Shown here: piece by piece, positions 36,277 to 44,454 of the stretch
How the letters are laid out: each line of letters starts with the position of its first letter
How positions within the stretch are numbered: the stretch's first letter is position 1
Source of the DNA: an uncultured Marinobacter sp.
GTDB lineage: Bacteria > Pseudomonadota > Gammaproteobacteria > Pseudomonadales > Oleiphilaceae
Direction: 5' to 3'
Assembly: GCF_946886895.1 (NCBI RefSeq)
Contig: NZ_CAMPJO010000001.1
Location: forward strand, 62,001-126,000
Length of the DNA: 64,000 nt
Translations under genes and position numbers: made by a program
The notes under the pieces: model-generated
Told to the model about the DNA's origin: nothing
Database searches by the model: none
Seen by the model: the letters and a program-made list of their open reading frames with translations, nothing else

Positions 36277-36307
36277 TTGACCCTGTAGTAACTACAGGGT
36301 TTTCAAT
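36277..36307 (+). promoter_or_regulatory. MerR-type promoter/operator of the CDF exporter
   Basis: A perfect dyad with 10-bp arms, ACCCTGTAGT and ACTACAGGGT around one central A (36280-36300), lies between -35 TTGACC (36277-36282) and -10 TTCAAT (36302-36307), a 19-bp spacer. This is the classic layout for CadR/PbrR-type activation of an exporter gene, here starting at 36337. Confidence 0.85.
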
Positions 36308-36336
36308 AGGACCATCTGTAATAACAGGAGGTCTTT

Positions 36337-36996
36337 ATGGCATGCAGTTGTTCCGCCCCCAAACCCAAATCCCCGGCCCCGGGCTTCCGCCGGGCCCTGT
36401 GGATTGCCTTGTGGGTCAACCTGGCCATGTTTGTTGTGGAAGGCATGGCCAGCCTGTCGTCCGGCTCGGTGTCCCTGATGGCCGACGCCATCGACTTCTT
36501 TGGCGACAGCGCCAACTACATCCTGTCCCTGACCGTGCTGTCCATGGGCATGCTCTGGCGAGGTCGTGCCGCCATGGCCAAAGGCATGACCATGGTTCTC
36601 TTTGGCCTCGTGGTCTGGGCCCGGGCCATCTGGGTGGTTCAGGCAGGCATCACGCCAGAACCACTGATCATGGGGGCGGTCGGGCTGCTGGCACTGGCGG
36701 CCAACCTCGGCGTGGCCGTCATGCTGTTCCGGTTCCGTGAGGGAGATTCCGACATGCGTTCGGTGTGGTTATGCAGCCGCAATGATGCCATCAGTAATAT
36801 CGCGGTGATGGTCGCGGCCCTGGGTGTCTTCGGTACCAGTACGGCCTGGCCCGATCTGATTGTCGCGGCGATTATGGGAACGCTCGCCATCACCGCCGGC
36901 ATCAGCGTGGTGCGCCATGCGCGCAATGACATTGTCGAAGCCAAAGCCTGCTCGGTGGAACCGGCATCTGCAGTGTCCCCCTCACGCAGTCGTTAA
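36337..36996 (+). CDS. CDF-family cation efflux transporter
   Basis: Inner-membrane metal exporter, 219 residues with five to six hydrophobic segments. The metal site motif is LMADAIDFFGDSANYILSL, giving DxxxD in helix 2; a second acidic site is CSRNDAISNIAVM in the penultimate helix pair. It is shorter than many CDF proteins and lacks the usual cytoplasmic C-terminal domain. The N-terminus is Cys-containing (MACSCSAPKPK). AGGAGG precedes the ATG. Control by the upstream CadR-type protein suggests Cd, Pb or Zn as substrate. Confidence 0.82.
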   Translation: MACSCSAPKPKSPAPGFRRALWIALWVNLAMFVVEGMASLSSGSVSLMADAIDFFGDSANYILSLTVLSMGMLWRGRAAMAKGMTMVLFGLVVWARAIWVVQAGITPEPLIMGAVGLLALAANLGVAVMLFRFREGDSDMRSVWLCSRNDAISNIAVMVAALGVFGTSTAWPDLIVAAIMGTLAITAGISVVRHARNDIVEAKACSVEPASAVSPSRSR

Positions 36997-37925
36997 AATG
37001 CCAGCGAGATCATCACTGGAATAAACGCCAGGGCAAAGAGCGTCGTCAGCAGCACGGTACCGGCCGCCTGCCTGGGTGAGGTATCCAGCAACGTGGCGAT
37101 AACCACGGTATTGGCGGCAATCGGGGTGATGGAGATGAGAAACATGGCCTTGTGAACCGCCGGCTGATAGATGCCAAAGACATTGGCGTCCAGCCACCAG
37201 AAGGCAATGGCCACCAGAGGCCAGACCACAAATTTCCCGAAAAACGCGTAGGCGGTAAAGCGCAGGTTACCGGCCAGCCCCCGGAAACTGGAGATACTCA
37301 TGCCGATGATCATCATGCCGAGCACGCTGTAGGCGCCCCGCAGGTTATCAAACAGCGGCGCGAAGATGTCCGGAATCCGGACCTCCGCCAGGTTCAGGAC
37401 AACGGCGGCGGCAAAAGCGTATACCGATGGCAGGCGGGCCACCCGCAGGAGGGCGTCGCGCAGACCATAGCGCCCCCGGGCCGCGAGATAGAAACCCACG
37501 GAGTTTTCAAACAGGGTGGTACCCAGCATGCACACAATGTACAGGCCCAACCCCTCCTCACCGAACAGCAGCAAGGCAACCGGCACGCCAAAATAACCGG
37601 TATTCCCGGAGCCCACGCACAAGGGCATCAGGTTGGCACTGCCGTCGGTAATAAACCGCCTTACCAGCACCAGCTGCCCGATGCCGAGCACCGACGATAA
37701 CCCGAAGGTCAGGAACGGCAGCAGAATGACTTCCGGTGACAGCGGTGCGGCCATTACCCCCGAAAACACCACGGAGGGCGTAACGATATAAAGCATGATA
37801 CCGGCAATATGCCGACCACTGGCGTCCAGAAAACGGCCAGAAACCCAACCGAGAACCACCGTGACATACAGTGGAATCAGTTTCATGAACAGGGCAAAGG
37901 CAGCAGCCATGGATACTCCGGACAA
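36993..37925 (-). CDS. AEC-family (auxin efflux carrier-like) transporter
   Basis: Inner-membrane carrier of 310 residues with about ten hydrophobic helices in two inverted halves. Typical AEC features are LMPLCVGSGNTGYFGVPVALLLFGEEGL and the late helix pair ITPIAANTVVIATLLDTSPRQAAGTVLLTTLF. AEC proteins move organic acids or malonate-like compounds in bacteria, but no substrate can be assigned here. The stop overlaps the end of the convergent CDF gene by four bases. The first ATG at 37925 is used; one at 37910 is also possible. Confidence 0.8.
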   Translation of the reverse strand: MSGVSMAAAFALFMKLIPLYVTVVLGWVSGRFLDASGRHIAGIMLYIVTPSVVFSGVMAAPLSPEVILLPFLTFGLSSVLGIGQLVLVRRFITDGSANLMPLCVGSGNTGYFGVPVALLLFGEEGLGLYIVCMLGTTLFENSVGFYLAARGRYGLRDALLRVARLPSVYAFAAAVVLNLAEVRIPDIFAPLFDNLRGAYSVLGMMIIGMSISSFRGLAGNLRFTAYAFFGKFVVWPLVAIAFWWLDANVFGIYQPAVHKAMFLISITPIAANTVVIATLLDTSPRQAAGTVLLTTLFALAFIPVMISLAF

Positions 37926-38094
37926 CAGTCATCAGGGCAGAACGGGAGGAAGTCTACAACGAACCCAACGCCTCGACCACGCCCGCGCGGTTGCAGGGTT
38001 ATCGAGTAGGTTGCAAAGTGTTAATGATTAAAGTCATTTAGAGCTGCGGTGGTTTGGTAGGATAATTGACATATACTCGCAACGGGGCAACGCC

Positions 38095-38814
38095 ATGAAC
38101 AGCATTCTCAGGCCCGAAGTCTCATCCGCACCCTGCCTGCTGGGGCAGAGTAACCCGGAAATCACCTGTCAGGAGTCCGCCCCGGCCACCATGGCGCTGC
38201 TGAACGGTCTCGGTCGGGTGTTCGGCATCCACGTCACCGATGACGAAAGCCACCCGGACACCCGGTTTCTTGCGGACCTTTCCCGGCTGTTCCACCAGCA
38301 TCGGGTGGACGCAGACATTGCCCTGGAAAGGCACGATCATCCCTGGGCCAATGTGTATCTGGTCCAACACGGCATCCTGCGCCTGTTCCGCGAAGCCCCC
38401 AATGGTAAAGTCTCTATTCACCACTTTTTTACGGAGGGCGATCTGGTCTGGCCGGTGTTTGGCCGCACCCGGACAGTCCGCAATACCCTCTGCCTGACCA
38501 GCGTTGCCCCGGCCACAATCTGGGTGGCCGACTTTTCTGCCTTCCGCTCCGCCATCCGCAAGCATGGTGAAGGCCTGTGGCCACGGTTTGCCCTGGCACT
38601 GACCGAGGAGCTGGCCGAACTGACCAGCATGCGCGAATTCCGCAAACACACCATGAGCGCCAGTGAACGCTACCGGCTTTTGCTGGAGGAATACCCGGAA
38701 CTGGTCAAGCGGGTACCCGACAATCAGTTGGCTTCCTGGCTGGGAGTGGTGCCGGCAACCTACTCACGGCTGAAGACCGGCGCTGCCCGCGGGCGGTCGG
38801 GGAACAACGACTGA
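38095..38814 (+). CDS. Crp/Fnr-family transcriptional regulator
   Basis: A 239-residue regulator with a cyclic-nucleotide-binding-like beta-roll (about residues 65-160: WANVYLVQHGILRLFREAPNGKVSIHHFFTEGDLVWPVFG) and a C-terminal helix-turn-helix (PDNQLASWLGVVPATYSRLKTG). The N-terminal extension carries two Cys (C14 and C25) but not the FNR [4Fe-4S] pattern, so it is probably not an oxygen sensor. It sits near narK and nnrS, but the recognition helix does not show the clear FNR/DNR E-xx-SR pattern, so its targets are open. Confidence 0.8.
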   Translation: MNSILRPEVSSAPCLLGQSNPEITCQESAPATMALLNGLGRVFGIHVTDDESHPDTRFLADLSRLFHQHRVDADIALERHDHPWANVYLVQHGILRLFREAPNGKVSIHHFFTEGDLVWPVFGRTRTVRNTLCLTSVAPATIWVADFSAFRSAIRKHGEGLWPRFALALTEELAELTSMREFRKHTMSASERYRLLLEEYPELVKRVPDNQLASWLGVVPATYSRLKTGAARGRSGNND

Positions 38815-38842
38815 CGCGCCCCCGGCCAGAACTTACAGGCGC

Positions 38843-38876
38843 AAAAAAAGGGCAGAAAACCGCAGTTCGCTGCCCC
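38843..38876 (-). terminator. Rho-independent terminator after wrbA
   Basis: Read on the minus strand, GGGCAG and CTGCCC form a stem around a 14-base A/G-rich loop and are followed by a run of seven T residues. It lies 34 bp after the wrbA stop. Confidence 0.75.
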
Positions 38877-38910
38877 AAAACCTGTCAACACTCTCTCGCA
38901 ATTCGCTTTC

Positions 38911-39510
38911 TCAGCCGTGCAGCTTCACCGCCAGTTCCGCCACATGGCGCCCCTGATAACGGGCAATCGTCAATTCCTTCTCACTCGGCTGGCGCGAGCC
39001 ATCGCCACCGGCAATCGTGGACGCACCGTAAGGCGTGCCGCCACTCACCTGGGAAATATCGAAAAACTCCGGGATGCCGTAGCCAAGGGGTACGATGACC
39101 ATGCCGTGATGCGCCAACGTGGTCCAGAACGAGCTGATGGTATGCTCCTGCCCGCCACCGGTGCCTGTGGAGGTGAATACGCTGGCCACCTTGCCGTGGA
39201 GCTTGCCACCCGCCCACAGCCCGCCGGTCTGGTCCAGAAAGGTGCGCATCTGGCCCGCCATGTTACCGAAACGGGTCGGAGTGCCAAAGATGACTGCGTC
39301 ATACTCCGCCAACTCGCCGGGCTCCGCGACCGGGGCCGATTGATCAGCCTTGCCACCGGCATTCAGGAATGCCTGATCCACCATGGTTTCCGGTACCCGC
39401 TTGACGGTCACATCGGCGCCATCAACGGATTTCGCACCCTCGGCGATGGTATTCGCCATGGTTTCTATGTGTCCGTACATTGAGTAATAGAGAACAAGTA
39501 CTTTTGCCAT
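38911..39510 (-). CDS. wrbA: NAD(P)H:quinone oxidoreductase, WrbA
   Basis: FMN-dependent two-electron quinone reductase, 199 residues, the normal WrbA length. The flavodoxin-like fold is evident: [22 protein letters not shown] at the start (phosphate loop), [24 protein letters not shown], and [25 protein letters not shown]. Protects against quinone redox cycling. It is convergent with the Crp/Fnr gene and has its own terminator. AGGAGG lies upstream of the ATG. Confidence 0.95.
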   Translation of the reverse strand: MAKVLVLYYSMYGHIETMANTIAEGAKSVDGADVTVKRVPETMVDQAFLNAGGKADQSAPVAEPGELAEYDAVIFGTPTRFGNMAGQMRTFLDQTGGLWAGGKLHGKVASVFTSTGTGGGQEHTISSFWTTLAHHGMVIVPLGYGIPEFFDISQVSGGTPYGASTIAGGDGSRQPSEKELTIARYQGRHVAELAVKLHG

Positions 39511-39704
39511 CGGAAAACCTCCTGTGTCTGATTCGATCTGATGGCAACAAGGTTATCCCGCCAATGATACCGGGAGAAACCGGAAGATTTCCGGCAGGTC
39601 ATTCAGTTTTTCTGAACAGGTTCACAGGATGTTCATCGGCAGCCATTGCGTACACCTGTACGCTCAAGTAATGTGTCGCCATGACGACCAAGGACCACCC
39701 GGAA

Positions 39705-40370
39705 ATGAGCACGACAGACACCACCACACAAACCACCCACCAACGCATCGAGGAGTGGCTGAATAGTGCCACACACGGCATCGGCGCGCTGCTGAGCGTG
39801 GCTGGCACGGCCGCCCTGATTATAGCGGCCAGCCAGGCTGGCGATGCCTGGAAAATCGTCAGTTTCGGTATTTTCGGCGCCTCATTGGTCCTGCTCTATA
39901 TGGCATCGGCGCTGTACCATGGCGTACGGCAACCGGCACTGAAGCGGGCCTTCAAAACCCTGGATCACTGCGCCATCTTCCTCCTCATCGCAGGCACCTA
40001 CACCCCGTTCCTGCTGGTTAACATGCGGGGCACTGTAGGCTGGACGCTGTTTGCGGTTATCTGGTCGCTAGCCCTGACCGGCGTGGTTCTCAAGATAGTC
40101 TTTCAAAACCGTTTCAAGCTTGCCCGGGTAGGCATCTACCTTGCCATGGGTTGGCTGATTACCTTTGCGTCTTCAGATCTGGCGGCCAGTGTCAGCGATA
40201 CTGCCCTGAACCTGACCATCGCAGGCGGCATTGTCTACACGGTAGGCGTCGCCTTTTACCTGGCTGATCGCATTCCCTACATGCACGCGGTCTGGCACCT
40301 GTTCGTCATCGGTGGCAGCGCCTGTCATTTCGGCGCCATTTATTATGGGGTTCTGCCCCACGTCGCCTGA
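39705..40370 (+). CDS. trhA: Hemolysin III / PAQR-family membrane protein (TrhA-like)
   Basis: Seven-helix membrane protein of 221 residues. Hallmarks of the family are NSATHGIGALLSVAGTA near the start, SALYHGVRQPALKRAFKTLDHCAIFLLIAGTYTPFLL in the middle, and MHAVWHLFVIGGSACHFGAIYYGV at the end, supplying the conserved metal-type His residues. A membrane-fluidity or homeostasis role is known for E. coli TrhA; haemolysin is a legacy name. AAGGA lies before the ATG at 39705; an in-frame ATG at 39681 would add eight residues. Confidence 0.88.
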   Translation: MSTTDTTTQTTHQRIEEWLNSATHGIGALLSVAGTAALIIAASQAGDAWKIVSFGIFGASLVLLYMASALYHGVRQPALKRAFKTLDHCAIFLLIAGTYTPFLLVNMRGTVGWTLFAVIWSLALTGVVLKIVFQNRFKLARVGIYLAMGWLITFASSDLAASVSDTALNLTIAGGIVYTVGVAFYLADRIPYMHAVWHLFVIGGSACHFGAIYYGVLPHVA

Positions 40371-40589
40371 CCCGAGGCGCTTCCCGCACAAAGCCACCCA
40401 CAGCGACGCCCACCCGGGCACTGGCGGACCGGCGGAAATGATTGGCTACCTCCTTTGCGCTTCACCGTCGCCGGCCTACCACTTTCGGAATATCGACACT
40501 GCAACCAGCTGTTTTAATTACCATTATCCAAACAACCGTTGAGCCCGGACAGAGCGTTTTCAGCACACGGGATGGCACGCCGCCCACCT

Positions 40590-40603
40590 TTGATTTTCAT
40601 CAA
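40590..40603 (+). promoter_or_regulatory. FNR/ANR/DNR-type box upstream of narK
   Basis: TTGATTTTCATCAA is a perfect TTGAT-N4-ATCAA palindrome centred about 72 bp before the narK ATG. A -10-like TAGAGT (40626-40631) lies at a distance fitting class II activation (box near -41.5). This predicts induction under low oxygen or by NO. The rest of the 298-bp gap shows no gene. Confidence 0.8.
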
Positions 40604-40668
40604 GTTTAATCCGGAGGCCGGTCACTAGAGTCAAGCCATATCGTTCAACCGGCCAAACGGAGGGCAGT

Positions 40669-43335
40669 ATGGTGACAACGGCTGCATCGACCTCCAGGGA
40701 CCAACACCGGGCCCTGGGCATTTCCACCCTGGCGTTCACACTGTGCTTTGCAGTCTGGACCATCTTTTCCATCATCGGCATTCGCATCAGTGAGCAGTTC
40801 GGCCTGTCGGATACCCAACTGGGCCTGCTGATGGCAACGCCTGTGCTGACCGGCTCGATCAGCCGGCTGTTCCTGGGCATCTGGACGGACCGTTTCGGTG
40901 GACGCAAGGTGTTCGGACTGCTGATGCTGATCACCGCCGGCTGCGTCTACCTGCTCACCTTCGCCGACAGCTACCTGATGCTGCTGGTTGCCGCACTGGG
41001 CGTGGGCCTGGCCGGTGGCGCTTTCATTGTAGGCGTCACCTACACCTCGGCCTGGTTCGAGCCTGGCAAACAGGGCACGGCGCTGGGCATCTTCGGGGCC
41101 GGGAACGTCGGGGCGGCCGTTACCAACTTTGGTGCGCCCTTCCTGTTGCTGGCCGTGGGTTGGCAGGGGACTGCCCAGATATATGCCTCCGTGCTCGCCA
41201 TGGCCGGCGTTGTATTTCTGGTAGTTGCCAAGGAAGACCCCTTGGCCGGTGAACGCAACGAGCGCCGTGCCCAGTCCTTCATGCAACAGATGGCACCGCT
41301 GGCCGACCTTCGGGTCTGGCGCTTCTCGCTGTATTACTTTTTCGTGTTCGGCGCCTTTGTCGCCCTGGCCCTCTGGCTGCCGCACTACCTGATCGGCGTT
41401 TATGGCCTGGACATCAAAACCGCCGGCATCATTGCCGCGCTCTATACCGTTCCAGCCTCCCTGTTCCGTATCCTTGGTGGCTGGATGTCTGATCGGTACG
41501 GCGCCCGTCGGGTGATGTACTGGACCTTCCTGGCCTCCGTGGCCTGCACGTTCCTGCTGAGCTACCCGCCCACGGAGTACGTGATCCACGGCATTGATCG
41601 CGATATTCGCTTCCACCTGGAACTCACCCTGCCCGGCTTCGTTCTGCTGACCTTTGTGCTCGGATTTTTCATGTCCCTGGGTAAAGCCGCAGTGTTCAAA
41701 CACATTCCGGTTTACTACCCGAAACACGTGGGGGCCGTTGGCGGTGTGGTTGGCATGATCGGCGGCCTGGGCGGCTTCTTCCTGCCGCTGACTTTCGGCA
41801 TGCTCAACGACGTGGTGGGCGTCTGGCAAAGCGCGTTCATGCTGCTGTTTGTGATTGCCGCCGGGGCCCTGGCCTGGATGCACTACGCCATCCGCACCGC
41901 GGAACGGATCGAGTGGTCTGCCCGGGAAGAAAAAACCGACCTGCCTGAACTGTCAACACCGAACCTGTTTGTACTCGAAGACTGGCGCCCGGAAGACCCG
42001 GTGTTCTGGGAGCAAAAAGGCAGGAAAATCGCCACCCGCAATCTCTGGATCTCTATTCCCAACCTGTTCCTGGCCTTCGCCGTCTGGACCATCTGGAGTA
42101 TCCTGGTGGTAAAAATGCCATCGCTGGGGTTCAGTTACAGCTCCAACCAACTGTTCTGGCTGGCGGCGTTGCCTGCCCTGTCCGGCGCCACCCTGCGGAT
42201 TTTCTACAGCTTCATGGTACCCATCTTCGGCGGGCGCCGCTGGACCGCCATCTCCACAGCCTCGCTTCTACTGCCATGCCTCTGGATTGGTGTAACTATC
42301 CAGAATACCGACACCCCGTACATGATCATGCTGATTCTGGCGCTGCTGTGCGGCTTTGGCGGTGGCAACTTTGCCTCCAGCATGGCCAATATCAGCTTCT
42401 TCTATCCCCAGGCCCGGAAAGGCGCCGCCATGGGCCTGAATGCCGGGCTGGGCAACCTGGGCGTGTCCGGCATGCAGCTACTGGCGCCGCTGATTATTGC
42501 CAGCAGCGTGTTCGGGCCCGTCGTGGGCGACCCGCTGATCATTCAGGAAGGAGCCAGAGCGGGGCAGGCCCTGTGGTTGCAGAATGCGGCCTTCCTCTGG
42601 GTGCCTCTGATTATCGTGGCAGCCGTAGCCGCCTGGTTCGGCATGAACGATATCGCCGATGCCAGGGCCGGCTTCAGGGAGCAGGCGGTGATTTTCAGGC
42701 GCAAGGACAACTGGCTCATGTGCTGGCTGTACCTGGGCATGTTCGGCAGCTTCATCGGGTTTGCGGCCGGCTTCCCGCTACTGTCCGGCATGCAGTTCCC
42801 GTCCGTAGACCCGGTGAAATATGCCTTCCTGGGCCCCCTGGTGGGTGCCCTTGCCCGCCCTCTGGGCGGCGTTCTGGCAGACAGGCTCGGCGGCGCCAGA
42901 GTGACGTTCTGGACCTTTGCCATAATGATAGCCGGCGTGTTCGGGGTTCTGGCGTTTCTGCCAGACAACGGTTCACCCGGCAGCTTCTGGGGTTTCTTCG
43001 GCAGTTTCCTGGTGCTCTTTGTGGCGACCGGCATTGGTAACGGCTCCACGTTCCGGATGGTGCCGGTGATCTTCCGCAACCTGCTGGAACGCGACATGCC
43101 CGGCAAACCGGAGGAAGCCCGGAAAACCGCCAATCGCGAATCGGCCGCCGTACTGGGGTTCATCTCGGCGTTTGCCGCGTACGGTGGCTTTTTTATCCCG
43201 AAAGCCTATGGCAGCTCGATTGACCTGACCGGCGGAGTGGCCGCGGCCCTGACTGGCTTCATCGTGTTCTACGCCAGCTGTCTGGTGGTCACCTGGTGGT
43301 ATTACGCCCGGAAGAACGCGCCCTCTCCGTGCTGA
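40669..43335 (+). CDS. narK: Fused NarK1-NarK2 nitrate/nitrite transporter
   Basis: Inner-membrane protein of 888 residues composed of two MFS transporters: domain 1 (about 1-420) with AVWTIFSIIGIRISEQFGLSDTQLGL and GVGLAGGAFIVGVTYTSAWF, and domain 2 (about 460-888) with LCGFGGGNFASSMANISFFYPQ and MGLNAGLGNLGVSGMQLLAP, the nitrate-signature motifs. Fusions of this kind (NarK1 as nitrate/proton symporter, NarK2 as nitrate/nitrite antiporter) serve denitrification or nitrate respiration in Paracoccus and relatives. GGAGG precedes the ATG. The FNR-type box upstream and a strong terminator downstream make it a single-gene unit. No nitrate reductase genes lie in this window. Confidence 0.92.
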   Translation: MVTTAASTSRDQHRALGISTLAFTLCFAVWTIFSIIGIRISEQFGLSDTQLGLLMATPVLTGSISRLFLGIWTDRFGGRKVFGLLMLITAGCVYLLTFADSYLMLLVAALGVGLAGGAFIVGVTYTSAWFEPGKQGTALGIFGAGNVGAAVTNFGAPFLLLAVGWQGTAQIYASVLAMAGVVFLVVAKEDPLAGERNERRAQSFMQQMAPLADLRVWRFSLYYFFVFGAFVALALWLPHYLIGVYGLDIKTAGIIAALYTVPASLFRILGGWMSDRYGARRVMYWTFLASVACTFLLSYPPTEYVIHGIDRDIRFHLELTLPGFVLLTFVLGFFMSLGKAAVFKHIPVYYPKHVGAVGGVVGMIGGLGGFFLPLTFGMLNDVVGVWQSAFMLLFVIAAGALAWMHYAIRTAERIEWSAREEKTDLPELSTPNLFVLEDWRPEDPVFWEQKGRKIATRNLWISIPNLFLAFAVWTIWSILVVKMPSLGFSYSSNQLFWLAALPALSGATLRIFYSFMVPIFGGRRWTAISTASLLLPCLWIGVTIQNTDTPYMIMLILALLCGFGGGNFASSMANISFFYPQARKGAAMGLNAGLGNLGVSGMQLLAPLIIASSVFGPVVGDPLIIQEGARAGQALWLQNAAFLWVPLIIVAAVAAWFGMNDIADARAGFREQAVIFRRKDNWLMCWLYLGMFGSFIGFAAGFPLLSGMQFPSVDPVKYAFLGPLVGALARPLGGVLADRLGGARVTFWTFAIMIAGVFGVLAFLPDNGSPGSFWGFFGSFLVLFVATGIGNGSTFRMVPVIFRNLLERDMPGKPEEARKTANRESAAVLGFISAFAAYGGFFIPKAYGSSIDLTGGVAAALTGFIVFYASCLVVTWWYYARKNAPSPC

Positions 43336-43364
43336 GCAGCCACCTTGCACATAAGCCATGCTTT

Positions 43365-43387
43365 GCGCCCCACGGGGCGCTTTTTTT
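43365..43387 (+). terminator. Rho-independent terminator after narK
   Basis: GCGCCC-CACG-GGGCGC hairpin followed by seven T residues, 30 bp after the narK stop and just before the EVE-domain gene. Confidence 0.9.
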
Positions 43388-43422
43388 CGTATACTCCAGA
43401 TAGCAGAGGAGCAAAGAACCCG

Positions 43423-43878
43423 ATGGCAAAGTGGCTGATAAAATCCGAACCCTCCGAGTGCGGCATCGACGATTTCGCCAAGGCGCCGGCGACCGTCATT
43501 CCCTGGGACGGCGTACGCAACTACCAGGCTCGCAATTTCCTCACGCGCATGGCCGAGGGTGACGAGGTATTGCTCTACCACTCAAGCTGCAAGCACATCG
43601 GTGTTGCCGGTATCGTCCGCGTGGTTCGCGCCGCCTATCCCGACCCGAGCCAGTTCGACCCGGATTCACCCTACGTCGACGAGAAAAGCCACCCGGAAAA
43701 ACCTCGCTGGTACGCGGTCGATATGGCATTAGTAAAGAAGCTGCCCAGGCTGCTGCCACTCGATGAAATCAAGTCGCTGCCCGGGCTGGATAACCTGCCA
43801 CTGATTCGCCGTGGCAACCGGCTGTCGGTGATGCCGGTCAGCGAGGAGGAATGGCGGATAATGCTGGCGCAGGTCTGA
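43423..43878 (+). CDS. EVE-domain protein (thymocyte nuclear protein 1-like)
   Basis: A 151-residue single-domain protein, PUA-like fold. Motifs: AKWLIKSEPSECGIDDF, WDGVRNYQARNFLTRMAEGDEVLLYHSSCKHIGVAGIVRV and a C-terminal LPLIRRGNRLSVMPVSEEEWRIML. EVE domains bind modified nucleobases in DNA or RNA; the exact role in bacteria is not settled. The ATG at 43423 follows GGAG 13 bases earlier. Convergent with the sirB2-like gene. Confidence 0.87.
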   Translation: MAKWLIKSEPSECGIDDFAKAPATVIPWDGVRNYQARNFLTRMAEGDEVLLYHSSCKHIGVAGIVRVVRAAYPDPSQFDPDSPYVDEKSHPEKPRWYAVDMALVKKLPRLLPLDEIKSLPGLDNLPLIRRGNRLSVMPVSEEEWRIMLAQV

Positions 43879-43920
43879 CTCTCCTTTAAAGCCCCGCCCC
43901 GCCGCGAAGATCGGGAGCGC

Positions 43921-44298
43921 TTACCCGAACACCGGTTTCGCCAGCGCCAGATGGAAGATCGCCGCGACCTGAACCAACGCCAGCACGGCAGAAAATACAC
44001 GGACGGATGCACTCATGGACGTTTTGAACGCGAACACCCCGGCGATGATATAGCCAACCAGCAGCAGAACTTTCGCGGTCAACCAGCCGTGCACGAAGGG
44101 CATCCAGGGCGTAACCACCAGCAGACCGACGGCGGCAGCCAGCAACACCGTATCGTTGGCATGGGGAATCCAGCGCAGCGGCGATTGCCGCCAGCCAGGC
44201 CGTCCAACCGCATCCAGTAGCAGCCGCAGGGAAAACAGCACGACCGTCAGGGCCGCCGTGGTCACGTGCAAATGTTTCAGTATGTCGTAGGCACTCAT
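43921..44298 (-). CDS. SirB2-family membrane protein
   Basis: A 125-residue protein with four hydrophobic helices (about residues 12-30, 48-66, 68-88 and 100-120). MSAYDILKHLHVTTAALTVVLFSLRLLLD and PHANDTVLLAAAVGLLVVT match the SirB2 (invasion gene expression up-regulator) family; the name is historical and no role is established. It has its own short upstream region against nnrS. Confidence 0.8.
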   Translation of the reverse strand: MSAYDILKHLHVTTAALTVVLFSLRLLLDAVGRPGWRQSPLRWIPHANDTVLLAAAVGLLVVTPWMPFVHGWLTAKVLLLVGYIIAGVFAFKTSMSASVRVFSAVLALVQVAAIFHLALAKPVFG

Positions 44299-44416
44299 AG
44301 TTCATCCCGGTTTGAATCGAATCAGTGGCCGCATTGTACGCACAGACACCGGCTTGTCTCTAAATTCCCGGCCCGATACCTCCACTCGGGTATGGCCAAC
44401 AATCCCTTCAGACGAT

Positions 44417-44439
44417 AACATACACTATATATACATCTT
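44417..44439 (+). promoter_or_regulatory. NsrR-like inverted repeat upstream of nnrS
   Basis: A 23-bp element of the 11-1-11 form: AACATACACTA, one T, ATATACATCTT. It agrees with most fixed positions of the NO-responsive NsrR half-sites (AANATGCATTT / AAATGCATNTT by recall) and ends 15 bp before the nnrS ATG. NsrR repression of nnrS is common. Match is partial, so tentative. Confidence 0.5.
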
Positions 44440-44454
44440 TATGTGGAGACCACC

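Noticed and set aside
40645..41883. Minus-strand frame of 412 codons
   Set aside because: Opposite the first half of narK; product rich in His/Gln/Gly without recognisable fold.
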